DNA of 64,000 nucleotides from Prevotella sp. KH2C16 (lineage in GTDB: Bacteria > Bacteroidota > Bacteroidia > Bacteroidales > Bacteroidaceae), in NCBI RefSeq assembly GCF_900113305.1, contig NZ_FOOW01000001.1, positions 124,001 through 188,000 of the forward strand, given 5' to 3'. Within the stretch, counting starts at the first letter, position 1. Each line of letters opens with the position of its first letter. The translations under genes and the position numbers were made by a program. The notes under the pieces are model-generated. The model saw only the letters and a list, made by a program, of their open reading frames with translations, did no database searches and had not been told where the DNA came from. This document shows positions 35,969-44,641 of the stretch, in pieces.

Positions 35969-36768
35969 CAGTCGGCAGATGTAGTGGCTGCACTGGCCGC
36001 CTTCAGCGTGAGCATACAGGTTACCGGCTCGTCGGTAGTGATATAGTCAACCCCCAACTTGCGCATTTCCTCCATCGCAGAGACCTTGTTGACGGTCCAG
36101 ACATTCACGGTCATGCCCAGCCGTCTGGACTCCGCAAGCCAATGTCGCGTGGCCGGGCGGCGGAATACATTCTTCTCAAAGTCCACGCCCGTACACCCCT
36201 CCGAAAAAAGACGGCACGGCGTATACTCCCAACCCAGATAAGCCACCTTGGCCTGAGGGTCAGTCTGGGCAACGGCCACACACGCATCCAGATTGAAGGA
36301 GATGTATTCCACCTTGGCCTCTACCCCATATCGCCTTACTTCAGCCACCGTAAGGCGGGCAGCCTCACGGTTACGCTCGGGGGTGGAGTGTTTCTTTATC
36401 TCGATGATAAGTTTCGTCGGCCCCTGATATTCCCGCATCATCTGCAGGAAGTCTTTCAGTTCGGGCATTTTCTCACCATTCTTCAGGGTGAGCTCCTTGC
36501 ACTGTTCATAGCTTGCCTTCTCAATCTCTACCCCGTCGAAAGTGGCATCGTGGTTCACCATGATGTGTCCGTCGGCCGTCAGCCAGACATCGGTTTCAGA
36601 ACCGTAGATATTCAAGTCGAGGGCATACTGCAGGGAGGCGCGCGAGTTCTGGGCCGCCCCCTCATGCTTCCAATAGCCGCGATGGGCAATCACCTGCTGT
36701 GCACAGAGCATATGAACGGCAATCAGAGGCAATAGAAAAGTGAGAAATGTTCGTTTCATGATCTTCAT
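35968..36768 (-). CDS. glycerophosphodiester phosphodiesterase
   Basis: A 266-residue exported enzyme that splits glycerophosphodiesters into glycerol-3-phosphate and an alcohol. Signal peptide about 1-23. Catalytic and metal motifs: IAHRGYW with the active His, GSETDVWLTADGHIMVNHD (Glu-Thr-Asp and second His), IIEIKKH, and VWTVNK near the end. The open frame continues upstream to an internal ATG at 36867, but a promoter box at 36782-36789 and the signal peptide support the ATG at 36766-36768. Confidence 0.9.
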   Translation of the reverse strand: MKIMKRTFLTFLLPLIAVHMLCAQQVIAHRGYWKHEGAAQNSRASLQYALDLNIYGSETDVWLTADGHIMVNHDATFDGVEIEKASYEQCKELTLKNGEKMPELKDFLQMMREYQGPTKLIIEIKKHSTPERNREAARLTVAEVRRYGVEAKVEYISFNLDACVAVAQTDPQAKVAYLGWEYTPCRLFSEGCTGVDFEKNVFRRPATRHWLAESRRLGMTVNVWTVNKVSAMEEMRKLGVDYITTDEPVTCMLTLKAASAATTSAD

Positions 36769-36781
36769 TATTAATTCCCTG

Positions 36782-36789
36782 CAAAGATA
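36782..36789 (-). promoter_or_regulatory. -7 box for the glycerophosphodiesterase operon
   Basis: TATCTTTG on the minus strand, 14 bases from the start codon, followed by C as in most boxes of this window. No convincing -33 TTG. Confidence 0.5.
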
Positions 36790-36974
36790 AGGAAAAAGAT
36801 TGATTACGGCATGGTTTTCCAAATAAAATAAAAGGAATGCAGACGATTCGCGGCACCTGCGGTTCACGGCATCCTGATTTGGAAAGGATGAAGATGTTAT
36901 ATCTTTTCACAATTCACGGATTATGCAGTTTTCTCACATTACCGCATATTATGCAAAAAACGAGCCTCCGACTT

Positions 36975-37059
36975 GTAAAAGGCGGCCTTTTGCAACTCTT
37001 CTAACGGCCTTTTAGCTTGTAAAAGACGGCTAAAAGCAGAGTAAAAAGCCGCTTCCTGT
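36975..37059. repeat. 11-bp-grid array, TAAAAGG type (array D)
   Basis: Octamers every 11 bp from 36975 to 37052: GTAAAAGG, CCTTTTGC, TCTTCTAA, CCTTTTAG, GTAAAAGA, CTAAAAGC, GTAAAAAG, CTTCCTGT, with spacers cgg, aac, cgg, ctt, cgg, aga, ccg. It is more diverged than arrays B and C but keeps exact register. The remainder of the 532-bp gap (36769-37300) has the upstream promoter box and otherwise nothing recognised. Confidence 0.85.
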
Positions 37060-37300
37060 TTTACGAAACTGTATATTTTACGCTGAAAACAGAAAAACAA
37101 GTACTTAACAAATGTTAATCATGGGGTTTTAACGAGCCACAAGCTCATAAATCCGACTGCACCTGTAACTCCTCATCCGCGTGTCGAAACGCCGCCTGAG
37201 AAGATTTGAATATTTATGCATTTCCAGCACACAAGGATGTCCGAAAAACTTCACATGCTCTCAGAAATCGGCCTGAACAAGCAAGGAGAGACGAAAAGAC

Positions 37301-38179
37301 CTATCGCATGACATCCTGCCAATAACAGAACCGGAAGCTTTTGCGGGTCTGCTTGTCGCCTTTCGTGAGGGTAAGGGCAGGCTTGTCCTCATTGGAATCG
37401 TCGCTGAAGGTGATGGTTTCCTCGCCGTCTGTAAACTCGAAGAGCCTGGTCCGGAGAGTGCCTTCCACATCGAGCTTTCCCTTAAGCACCTTGACGGGAA
37501 GCGCATTGGCGGCACTTCCCTTCGGATAAACGCAAAGGCGAAACTCGTCATCGCCATCGGCATAGTGCGCGTCTACACGGTAAACGAGCCCCTCGCCACG
37601 CGTAATGAGGCAGGTGTAAGGAGTCCAATCACCGCCCTGCAGCGACGGATGGAGCAACGAGAGGTCTCTGCGCACGGCTTCATAAAGGGCTTTCTCGCCT
37701 TCGGCCGACAAGCGGTTTACACTGATGAGTCCGCCCTCATCTGCCCAGAGGGAACCACTATCGAACATCCAGCCTCGCCAGCCCATCTCTTTCCAGGCAG
37801 AGAGAGGACTCTGGCTCACCGTGCGGATAAAGGGGGAATCGAACAGAAGATGGAAATCACGGCGCATAGCGCGCTGGTCGGTAATGTCCTTCAGCGGATA
37901 AGGCATGCGCAGAGGATAGTGCACATGCCTGGAAAGAAGGGCGGCATCGGCCGTGGCAATGGCCTGGTGAACCAAGGCCACCTCGCGCGGAACTCCTGCC
38001 TCGACGGTGTCGCTGACGGCTTCGGGCACCGGGGCTGACGCCACACGCCGTGCCACTTGTCTGCCATGCGCGGATTCTGAGACGGCGGAAACCGACCTGC
38101 CAGGCCCCTTTGGGGCACATGCCGACAAGAAAAGAGTCAGCAAGAGACCCAGAAACAGATTCAAACCGTGTATCTTCAC
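37301..38179 (-). CDS. lipoprotein of unknown function
   Basis: A 292-residue predicted lipoprotein with lipobox Cys21 (LFLSAC). The start is GTG at 38177-38179; a stop codon 18 bases upstream rules out a much longer form. After a Ser/Ala/Val-rich linker (to about 65) comes a region with LSRHVHYPLRMPYPLKDITDQRAMRRDF (about 80-108), which resembles the NTF2-like or DUF-type domains of periplasmic lipoproteins, and then a beta-rich C-terminal half with YRVDAHYADGDDEFRLCVYPKG. I do not recognise a family. It stands alone with gaps on both sides. Confidence 0.65.
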   Translation of the reverse strand: MKIHGLNLFLGLLLTLFLSACAPKGPGRSVSAVSESAHGRQVARRVASAPVPEAVSDTVEAGVPREVALVHQAIATADAALLSRHVHYPLRMPYPLKDITDQRAMRRDFHLLFDSPFIRTVSQSPLSAWKEMGWRGWMFDSGSLWADEGGLISVNRLSAEGEKALYEAVRRDLSLLHPSLQGGDWTPYTCLITRGEGLVYRVDAHYADGDDEFRLCVYPKGSAANALPVKVLKGKLDVEGTLRTRLFEFTDGEETITFSDDSNEDKPALTLTKGDKQTRKSFRFCYWQDVMR

Positions 38180-38268
38180 TTTGCTTTCAATTACTTACCT
38201 TTATATATAAAGACCTTTTCAAAATCCTACCGCGGGGGCAAAACGCCTTGTCAGCGACGGGGAAAACA

Positions 38269-38317
38269 AGAAATCCCGCTCGCTGCCCTCCCCCGAGGGA
38301 AAGGCAACTGCGGGATT
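38269..38317 (-). terminator. terminator of the frdCAB operon
   Basis: AATCCCGC at 38272-38279 pairs with GCGGGATT at 38310-38317; the loop holds a smaller CCCTC/GAGGG stem. On the minus strand the hairpin is followed by TTCTTGTTTTCC. It begins 32 bases after the frdB stop. Confidence 0.65.
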
Positions 38318-38348
38318 AAAATATCACATCAGGTTCCAAGAACCGGCA

Positions 38349-39107
38349 TTAATCGGCAAGCTTCGCCTTCAGATACTCGCGGTTGAGGCGGGCAATGTTG
38401 GCGATAGACTCGTTCTTAGGGCATACCGCCTCGCAGGCGCGAGTGTTGGTGCAGTTGCCAAATCCGAGTTCTTCCATCTTGTCAATCATGGCCTTGGCAC
38501 GCTTGGCAGCCTCCGGGCGACCCTGTGGAAGCAGGGCGAGCTGGCTCACCTTAGAGCTCAGGAAGAGCATGGCAGAACCGTTCTTGCAAGCTGCCACGCA
38601 GGCTCCGCAGCCAATACAGGTGGCGCAGTCCATGGCTTCGTCGGCATTCTCCTTGGGTATGAGGATGGCATTGGCATCCTGTGCCTGCCCCGTGCGGATG
38701 GTGTTGTAACCGCCGGCAGCGATAATCTTGTCGAACGCCGAGCGGTCTACCATGCAGTCTTTGATGACCGGGAACGCAGCCGAACGCCAAGGCTCGACGG
38801 TGATGGTGTCGCCGTCGCTGAAGCGGCGCATATAGAGCTGGCAGGTGGTAGCTCCCCGCTCGGTCTTCCCGTGAGGAGTGCCGTTGATGTAAAGGGAGCA
38901 CATGCCGCAGATACCCTCACGGCAGTCGTGATCGAAAACGAAGGGTTCTTCGCCGGCCTCAATGAGTTCCTCGTTGAGGATATCGAGCATTTCGAGGAAG
39001 GATGTGTCGTCTGGAATATCCTTCATCTCGTGTGTATCAAAGTGGCCTTTATCCTTCGGCCCGTTCTGACGCCAATATTTGATTGTAAAACTAATATTCT
39101 TTGCCAT
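38349..39107 (-). CDS. frdB: fumarate reductase/succinate dehydrogenase iron-sulfur subunit
   Basis: A 252-residue subunit that passes electrons between the quinone site and the flavin. The 2Fe-2S ligands lie in CREGICGMC (Cys62, 67, 70) and probably Cys89; the ferredoxin-like half has [15 protein letters not shown] and the third cluster region [15 protein letters not shown]. Last gene of frdC-frdA-frdB, 5 bp after frdA. In anaerobic Bacteroidota this complex mainly reduces fumarate with menaquinol, giving succinate; the sdhB name would be equally acceptable. Confidence 0.95.
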   Translation of the reverse strand: MAKNISFTIKYWRQNGPKDKGHFDTHEMKDIPDDTSFLEMLDILNEELIEAGEEPFVFDHDCREGICGMCSLYINGTPHGKTERGATTCQLYMRRFSDGDTITVEPWRSAAFPVIKDCMVDRSAFDKIIAAGGYNTIRTGQAQDANAILIPKENADEAMDCATCIGCGACVAACKNGSAMLFLSSKVSQLALLPQGRPEAAKRAKAMIDKMEELGFGNCTNTRACEAVCPKNESIANIARLNREYLKAKLAD

Positions 39108-39112
39108 AGTCG

Positions 39113-41092
39113 TTAATTCTTATAATTTCGTGTTTGTACCTTGATTGCCTCATACTCGAGAGGTTCCTTGAGGAGCTCGGGAGCGGTAACATCATCGCCC
39201 TGATACTTCCAGCAACCTACATAGAAGTAGTTTTCGTCATCGCGGGCAGCCTCGCCCTCGGGAGTCTGGTGCTCCTCACGGAAGTGTCCGCCGCAGCTCT
39301 CGTTGCGGGAGAGGGCATCGTAAGCCACCAGTTCACCCATCAGGAGGAAGTCGCGCAGATGGATAGCCTTGTCGAGCTCTATATTCAGCCCTTCCTTCTT
39401 GCCCGGCACGAAGAGGTTGGTATCGAACTCCTTGCGCAACTTGGCAATGAGCTTCAGGCCTTCCTCAAGACCTTCCTTGGTACGACCCATGCCCACATGC
39501 TCCCACATGATGTGGCCAAGCTCCTTGTGGATGGAGTCTACGGAGCGCTTGCCCTGAATGCCCATCAGGCGGTCGATTTCGGCCTGTACGCCCTTCTCTG
39601 CCTCCTCAAACTCGGGGGCATCGGTAGGAACCTTCGGCCAGACAGCCTGGTCGGCCAGGTAGTTCTGTATGGTATAGGGCAACACGAAGTAACCGTCGGC
39701 CAAGCCCTGCATCAATGCAGACGCACCCAGACGGTTGGCACCATGGTCGGAGAAGTTGCACTCGCCGATGGCGAAGAGCCCGGTGATGGAAGTCATCAGC
39801 TCATAGTCAACCCAGATACCGCCCATCGTATAGTGGATGGCAGGGAATATCATCATCGGCTTATAATACTTCACGCCGTTAATCTCATTGGCAAGATCGC
39901 CGGGGAAGACATCCGTAATCTCCTCATACATCTCGAAAAGGTTGCCATAACGCTGCATGATCTCGTCGAGACCGAGGCGATTAATAGACTCGGAGAAGTC
40001 GAGGAACACGGCAAGACCGGTGTTGTTGACACCAAAGCCCTTGTCGCAGCGCTCCTTGGCGGCGCGAGAAGCGACATCACGGGGAACAAGGTTTCCGAAG
40101 GCTGGATAGCGACGCTCCAGATAGTAGTCGCGGTCTTCCTCGGGAATCTCCCATCCCTGGAGGGTTCCGGCCTGCAACTTCTTGGCGTCCTCAAGCTTCT
40201 TGGGCACCCAGATGCGGCCGTCGTTACGCAGCGACTCCGACATCAGGGTCAGCTTAGACTGCTTGTCGCCGTGAACGGGGATACAGGTCGGATGGATCTG
40301 TACATAGCAGGGATTTGCAAAGTAGGCGCCCTTGCGATAAGCCTGGATGGCTGCCGTACAGTTACAACCCATGGCATTGGTGGAAAGGAAATAGGCGTTG
40401 CCGTAACCACCGGTAGCAAGAACCACTGCGTTGGCAGAGAAACGCTCGAGCTTACCGGTAACGAGATTCTTGGCAATGATGCCGCGGGCACGACCCTCGA
40501 CGATAACCACATCCTCCATCTCATAGCGGGTGTAGAGCTTTACCTTGCCGGCATGTACCTGGCACATCAGCGAAGAATAGGCTCCGAGCAGCAACTGCTG
40601 ACCGGTCTGCCCCTTGGCATAGAATGTGCGGGAAACCTGTGCTCCACCGAAAGAGCGGTTGGCCAGCATCCCACCATACTCGCGGGCGAAAGGAACGCCC
40701 TGAGCTACGCACTGGTCGATGATGTTGTTGCTTACCTCAGCCAAGCGATATACATTCGCCTCACGGGCGCGATAGTCGCCACCTTTCACCGTGTCATAGA
40801 ACAAACGATAAACGGAGTCGCCGTCGTTCTGGTAGTTCTTGGCCGCATTGATACCTCCCTGCGCAGCAATGGAATGCGCACGACGGGGAGAATCCTGAAT
40901 GCAGAAGTTGAGAACATTGAACCCCATCTCGCCAAGCGTGGATGCGGCACTTGCACCGGCAAGACCTGTACCCACAACGATAACATCGAGCTTCAGCTTG
41001 TTTTTCGGGTTCACCAGGCGCTGGTGAGCTTTATAGTTAGTCCATTTCTCGGCCACCGGCCCTTCTGGAATCTTTGAATCTATTTTTGACAT
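39113..41092 (-). CDS. frdA: fumarate reductase/succinate dehydrogenase flavoprotein subunit
   Basis: A 659-residue flavoprotein holding the fumarate/succinate site. The dinucleotide motif [19 protein letters not shown] (about 39-57) and the covalent FAD attachment His73 in [11 protein letters not shown] are clear; [22 protein letters not shown] and the C-terminal helical domain follow. Length fits the larger epsilonproteobacterial/Bacteroidota type that pairs with a single cytochrome b subunit. It faces the periplasm-free, cytoplasmic side. Gap of 37 bp from frdC. Confidence 0.96.
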   Translation of the reverse strand: MSKIDSKIPEGPVAEKWTNYKAHQRLVNPKNKLKLDVIVVGTGLAGASAASTLGEMGFNVLNFCIQDSPRRAHSIAAQGGINAAKNYQNDGDSVYRLFYDTVKGGDYRAREANVYRLAEVSNNIIDQCVAQGVPFAREYGGMLANRSFGGAQVSRTFYAKGQTGQQLLLGAYSSLMCQVHAGKVKLYTRYEMEDVVIVEGRARGIIAKNLVTGKLERFSANAVVLATGGYGNAYFLSTNAMGCNCTAAIQAYRKGAYFANPCYVQIHPTCIPVHGDKQSKLTLMSESLRNDGRIWVPKKLEDAKKLQAGTLQGWEIPEEDRDYYLERRYPAFGNLVPRDVASRAAKERCDKGFGVNNTGLAVFLDFSESINRLGLDEIMQRYGNLFEMYEEITDVFPGDLANEINGVKYYKPMMIFPAIHYTMGGIWVDYELMTSITGLFAIGECNFSDHGANRLGASALMQGLADGYFVLPYTIQNYLADQAVWPKVPTDAPEFEEAEKGVQAEIDRLMGIQGKRSVDSIHKELGHIMWEHVGMGRTKEGLEEGLKLIAKLRKEFDTNLFVPGKKEGLNIELDKAIHLRDFLLMGELVAYDALSRNESCGGHFREEHQTPEGEAARDDENYFYVGCWKYQGDDVTAPELLKEPLEYEAIKVQTRNYKN

Positions 41093-41129
41093 AATGTTCT
41101 GAATTGTAAATTATGAATTGAATTGCGAA

Positions 41130-41813
41130 TTAAGCACAGCACATACTTGGTGCGAAGCCCAGCCAGAATGAGAGCACAAGGAGTGCGAAAACACCCATCA
41201 GAAGTGATACATAGACAATCCCAATAACCTGCCAACGCCTGAACCAAATCTTCCCGTTGACACCCAAGGTCTGCATGGCACTCCAGAAACCATGTGAGAG
41301 ATGGAACCAAATAGCCACTATCCAAAGGAGGTAGAGGATTGAGAATACGGGATTGGAGAATGTGTCCTGAATCCAGGCAAAGCCGTCAGACGGGTCGTGA
41401 GCGACCTGAATCTCGGCAAGCTCTGCAAACATCATATGCCCCCAGAAGTTATAGAGGTGCAGGACGAGCCCAATCAGGATAATCAGTCCGAGCACCAGCA
41501 TGTTCTGTGAGGCCCAGCTCACTTTCTCATAAGTAGCCGTAACCGCATAACGGGAATTGCCACGGGCACGACGGTTCTGGGCTGTCAAGATGAATGCAAA
41601 CACGATGTGGCACACAGCCAAGAACGCAAGGGCAAGCGTGCCCGCTACCGCATACCAATTTGAACCCAAGAACTTGCAAATCACATTGTAAGCATCTCCC
41701 GAAAAGAATGCCACAACATTCATGCAACAGTGGAATGTCAGGAAGAGAATGAGGCAAATGCCAGTTACGGACATCACCACTTTTCTACCAATAGGTGAAT
41801 TTAATAACCACAT
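41130..41813 (-). CDS. frdC: fumarate reductase/succinate dehydrogenase cytochrome b subunit
   Basis: A 227-residue membrane anchor with five hydrophobic helices (about 13-35, 52-75, 98-120, 150-172, 190-215) and His residues (for example in FLTFHCCMNV, LAVCHIVFA, LVLHLYNFWGHMMF, WFHLSHGFWS) that fit a di-haem type B anchor. It handles menaquinol and holds frdA and frdB at the membrane. First gene of frdCAB. Confidence 0.93.
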   Translation of the reverse strand: MWLLNSPIGRKVVMSVTGICLILFLTFHCCMNVVAFFSGDAYNVICKFLGSNWYAVAGTLALAFLAVCHIVFAFILTAQNRRARGNSRYAVTATYEKVSWASQNMLVLGLIILIGLVLHLYNFWGHMMFAELAEIQVAHDPSDGFAWIQDTFSNPVFSILYLLWIVAIWFHLSHGFWSAMQTLGVNGKIWFRRWQVIGIVYVSLLMGVFALLVLSFWLGFAPSMCCA

Positions 41814-41915
41814 AAATGATTGATTTTTAATTATTTAATTGTTAGAACTAATATCTATTTTATCTTACAAAATCATAGTCTTGCAAATCCAATTCATAGT
41901 CCAGTATCCCCATCC

Positions 41916-41945
41916 TTAGGTATACGCATGGGGATTCTTGTGGTG
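41916..41945 (-). promoter_or_regulatory. stem-loop at the predicted 5' end of the frdCAB mRNA
   Basis: ATCCCCAT (41916-41923) and ATGGGGAT (41938-41945) form a perfect 8-bp stem with a 14-base loop. It directly adjoins the frd -7 box, so the transcript would begin within or at the edge of the stem. Such structures often stabilise mRNAs; a regulatory site is the alternative. Confidence 0.45.
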
Positions 41946-41976
41946 CAAAAATACTATATTTTAATGATAAATCAAA
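41946..41976 (-). promoter_or_regulatory. frdCAB promoter
   Basis: On the minus strand, TTTG at 41976-41973, a 19-bp spacer and TATTTTTG at 41953-41946. Transcription would start near 41942, giving a leader of about 130 bases. Confidence 0.55.
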
Positions 41977-42007
41977 GCAAAAAGCATAAAAATCAATTTT
42001 TATTTCT

Positions 42008-42015
42008 TACTTTTG
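42008..42015 (+). promoter_or_regulatory. -7 box of the mnmG promoter
   Basis: TACTTTTG followed by C, 18 bases before the mnmG ATG. It lies about 55 bp from the divergent frd -7 box, so the two promoter regions overlap. Confidence 0.5.
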
Positions 42016-42033
42016 CATAAAATACAACTTAGG

Positions 42034-43905
42034 ATGAATCTCAAATATGATGTCATAGTGATTGGTGGCGGCCATGCCGGTTGTGAAGCTGCAGCAGCGT
42101 CAGCCAATATGGGAGCTAAGACCTGCCTCATCACAATGGACATGAACAAGATAGGGCAGATGAGCTGCAACCCAGCAGTAGGCGGCATAGCGAAGGGACA
42201 GATTGTAAGGGAAATAGATGCGTTAGGCGGGCAAATGGGGTTAGTGGCAGATGCCACGGCCATTCAGTTCCGCATGCTAAACCGCGGAAAAGGTCCGGCA
42301 GTCTGGTCTCCTCGCGCACAGTGCGACCGCGAAAAATATATTTGGAAGTGGCGACAAGTGCTCGACGCCACCCCCAACCTTGACATCTGGCAAGACCAGG
42401 CAGAGGAGCTGCTCGTAAAGAATAGTGAAGCCATAGGCGTAAGAACCATATGGGGAGCCGAATTCCATGCGAAAAGCATCGTCGTTACGGCAGGAACATT
42501 CCTCAACGGGCTGATGCATGTTGGACGCCACCAATATCCCGGCGGACGATGCGCGGAGCCCTCGGTCTTACACTTCAGCGAAAGTATTTCCCGCTGGGGG
42601 ATTCATTCTCACAGGATGAAGACCGGTACTCCCGTGCGTATAGACAGACGATCTGTGCACTTTGAAGACATGGAAGAACAGCCGGGAGAAAACGATTTTC
42701 ACCAGTTCAGTTACATGGGCGGGCATCAAAGACTGAAGCAATTGCCCTGCTGGACATGCTACACGAATGCTGAAGTTCACGAAACATTAAGGAGTGGGCT
42801 TGCAGATTCGCCGCTTTTCAATGGGCAGATTCAAAGCACAGGACCAAGATATTGTCCATCCATTGAGACAAAGCTTGTTACTTTCCCTGACAAAGATCAA
42901 CACCCCCTGTTCTTGGAACCTGAAGGTGAAGATACTAACGAAATGTACTTGAACGGTTTTTCCTCCAGTATGCCCATGGATATCCAGTTGGATGCCATCC
43001 ACAAAATTCCCGCACTCCGAGATGCTAAAATATACCGACCAGGCTATGCTATAGAATATGATTATTTCGATCCGACCTTGCTCAAACAATCATTAGAATC
43101 TAAAATTCTGAAAGGCTTGTTCCTTGCCGGCCAAGTAAACGGAACTACTGGCTATGAAGAAGCGGGCGGGCAAGGACTGGTAGCAGGCATCAATGCGGCT
43201 ATCCACTGTGCAGGGGGCACTCCTTTTGTCATGCAAAGAGACCAAAGTTACATAGGCGTTCTCATCGATGACCTTACGACTAAGGGCGTGGACGAGCCCT
43301 ATCGAATGTTTACATCAAGGGCTGAATATCGTATCTTGCTCCGCCAAGACGATGCAGACGCACGGCTTACAGAAAAGGCCTATGAATTAGGCATCGCCAA
43401 ACGCGACCGCTACGACTGGTGGATACAGAAGAAAGAAGATGGCAACAGACTATTAGATTATTGCGAAAACACATCGGCAAAGCCAACCGAAATCAACTCT
43501 GCACTTGTTTCTTTAGGTACCACTCCACTAAGAATGGGATGCAAACTTGCAGATTTAATTGGAAGACCTCAGCTCTCAATTAACTCATTAAAGTCAATCT
43601 TCCCAGACTTAAAAAGCCAAATAGAGAGTCTTCCTAACCGCAACGAAGAGATAGCCGAGGCGGTAGAAATAAAGATTAAGTATAAAGGTTACATTGAGCG
43701 CGAGAAGATTATTGCCGACAAGATGCACCGCCTTGAGAACATAAAGATTAAAGGTAGGTTTGATTATAATGAACTTCATGAAATCTCGACAGAGGGGCGC
43801 CAGAAGCTTGAGAGGATAGATCCGGAGACCCTTGCCCAGGCGAGCCGCATCCCGGGGGTATCCCCCAGCGACATCAATGTTCTCCTAATACTATTAGGAA
43901 GATAA
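42034..43905 (+). CDS. mnmG: tRNA uridine-5-carboxymethylaminomethyl modification enzyme MnmG (GidA)
   Basis: A 623-residue FAD enzyme that, with MnmE, builds the cmnm5U modification at the wobble position of certain tRNAs. FAD motif VIGGGHAGCEAAAASANMG at the N-terminus, the conserved CYTNAEVHETLRSG, GYEEAGGQGLVAGINAA and FTSRAEYRILLRQDDADARLTEKAYELG, then the C-terminal helical tRNA-binding domain ending ASRIPGVSPSDINVLLILLGR. The ATG at 42034 is used rather than the in-frame upstream one because it fits the family N-terminus and has AGG just before it. The 3' half is more AT-rich than the 5' half. Confidence 0.97.
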   Translation: MNLKYDVIVIGGGHAGCEAAAASANMGAKTCLITMDMNKIGQMSCNPAVGGIAKGQIVREIDALGGQMGLVADATAIQFRMLNRGKGPAVWSPRAQCDREKYIWKWRQVLDATPNLDIWQDQAEELLVKNSEAIGVRTIWGAEFHAKSIVVTAGTFLNGLMHVGRHQYPGGRCAEPSVLHFSESISRWGIHSHRMKTGTPVRIDRRSVHFEDMEEQPGENDFHQFSYMGGHQRLKQLPCWTCYTNAEVHETLRSGLADSPLFNGQIQSTGPRYCPSIETKLVTFPDKDQHPLFLEPEGEDTNEMYLNGFSSSMPMDIQLDAIHKIPALRDAKIYRPGYAIEYDYFDPTLLKQSLESKILKGLFLAGQVNGTTGYEEAGGQGLVAGINAAIHCAGGTPFVMQRDQSYIGVLIDDLTTKGVDEPYRMFTSRAEYRILLRQDDADARLTEKAYELGIAKRDRYDWWIQKKEDGNRLLDYCENTSAKPTEINSALVSLGTTPLRMGCKLADLIGRPQLSINSLKSIFPDLKSQIESLPNRNEEIAEAVEIKIKYKGYIEREKIIADKMHRLENIKIKGRFDYNELHEISTEGRQKLERIDPETLAQASRIPGVSPSDINVLLILLGR

Positions 43906-43921
43906 TGTTTCATGTGAAACA
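43906..43921. other. parS-like 16-bp palindrome, site 1
   Basis: TGTTTCATGTGAAACA directly follows the mnmG stop codon. It differs by one base from the classical parS consensus TGTTTCACGTGAAACA bound by ParB/Spo0J. A plain transcription hairpin is the alternative, but the loop would be only two bases. Confidence 0.55.
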
Positions 43922-43954
43922 TATAAAAAAGAGTAATATAAAAACATATAGAAG

Positions 43955-44485
43955 ATGAACAAAAAGATTTTGTTAGACAACCTACGCAGCATCCAAGACT
44001 GGCCTATCAAGGGAGTAAATTTTAGAGATGTTACCACAATGTTCAAAAGCTCCGATTGCCTGAAAGAAATCTGCGATGAAATGTTTGAACTTTACAAAGA
44101 CAAAGGTATCACTAAAATCGTCGGCATCGAGAGCCGAGGTTTCGTAATGTCTTCAGCCCTTGCTATCCGCCTCGGTGCCGGTGTAGTTCTTTGCCGAAAA
44201 CCCGGGAAATTACCGTGTGAAACTGTACAAGAAAGCTACGCAAAAGAATATGGCATCGACACAATAGAGATACACAAAGATGCTATCGATGAAAACGATG
44301 TGATTTTACTCCATGACGACCTGCTTGCAACCGGCGGGACCATGAAGGCCGCATGCAACCTCGTAAAGAAATTCCATCCAAAGAGAATCTATGCCAACTT
44401 CTTAATAGAGCTGGAGTCCGAATTTCCACAAGCAAGAGACACCTTTGATAAAGATGTAGAGATAACTTCCTTATTGCAATTCTGA
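43955..44485 (+). CDS. apt: adenine phosphoribosyltransferase
   Basis: A 176-residue purine salvage enzyme converting adenine and PRPP into AMP. The PRPP loop VILLHDDLLATGGTMKAACNLV (about 110-131), GIESRGFVMSSALAIRLGAG and VLCRKPGKLPCET are all typical. Length matches the family. It is flanked on both sides by the parS-like palindromes and sits in the conserved cluster with mnmG and uvrC. Confidence 0.96.
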   Translation: MNKKILLDNLRSIQDWPIKGVNFRDVTTMFKSSDCLKEICDEMFELYKDKGITKIVGIESRGFVMSSALAIRLGAGVVLCRKPGKLPCETVQESYAKEYGIDTIEIHKDAIDENDVILLHDDLLATGGTMKAACNLVKKFHPKRIYANFLIELESEFPQARDTFDKDVEITSLLQF

Positions 44486-44584
44486 GCAACAGAGAGGCAT
44501 ATGGGAAAGAAATAGAACCATCGGACGCAACACTTTCTGCAATCAATGCTAACATCCGATGCCTTTCCAAAAAGCCCTTTCAAT

Positions 44585-44600
44585 TGTTTCACATGAAACA
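44585..44600. other. parS-like 16-bp palindrome, site 2
   Basis: TGTTTCACATGAAACA in the apt-uvrC gap, 42 bases before uvrC. It is the exact reverse complement of site 1, 679 bp away, and also one base from the parS consensus. The remaining part of this 156-bp gap shows nothing else. Confidence 0.55.
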
Positions 44601-44641
44601 TCAGGCGGCAAAACACCCTTTAAAAGAGCATCTTAGAAAGA

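Noticed and set aside
36769-37300. A tRNA or small RNA gene in the 532-bp gap
   Set aside because: No cloverleaf or conserved tRNA box was found. Only a promoter box and array D can be supported.
39134-41077. A 647-codon open frame on the plus strand opposite frdA
   Set aside because: It is the antisense shadow of a complete, motif-bearing frdA; its translation has no domain or signal and mirrors the codon pattern of the real gene.
43906-43921. Reading the apt-flanking palindromes as members of the TGAAAC arrays
   Set aside because: They share the hexamer but have it inward-facing with a 2-base centre and no 11-bp series, so they are a different element.
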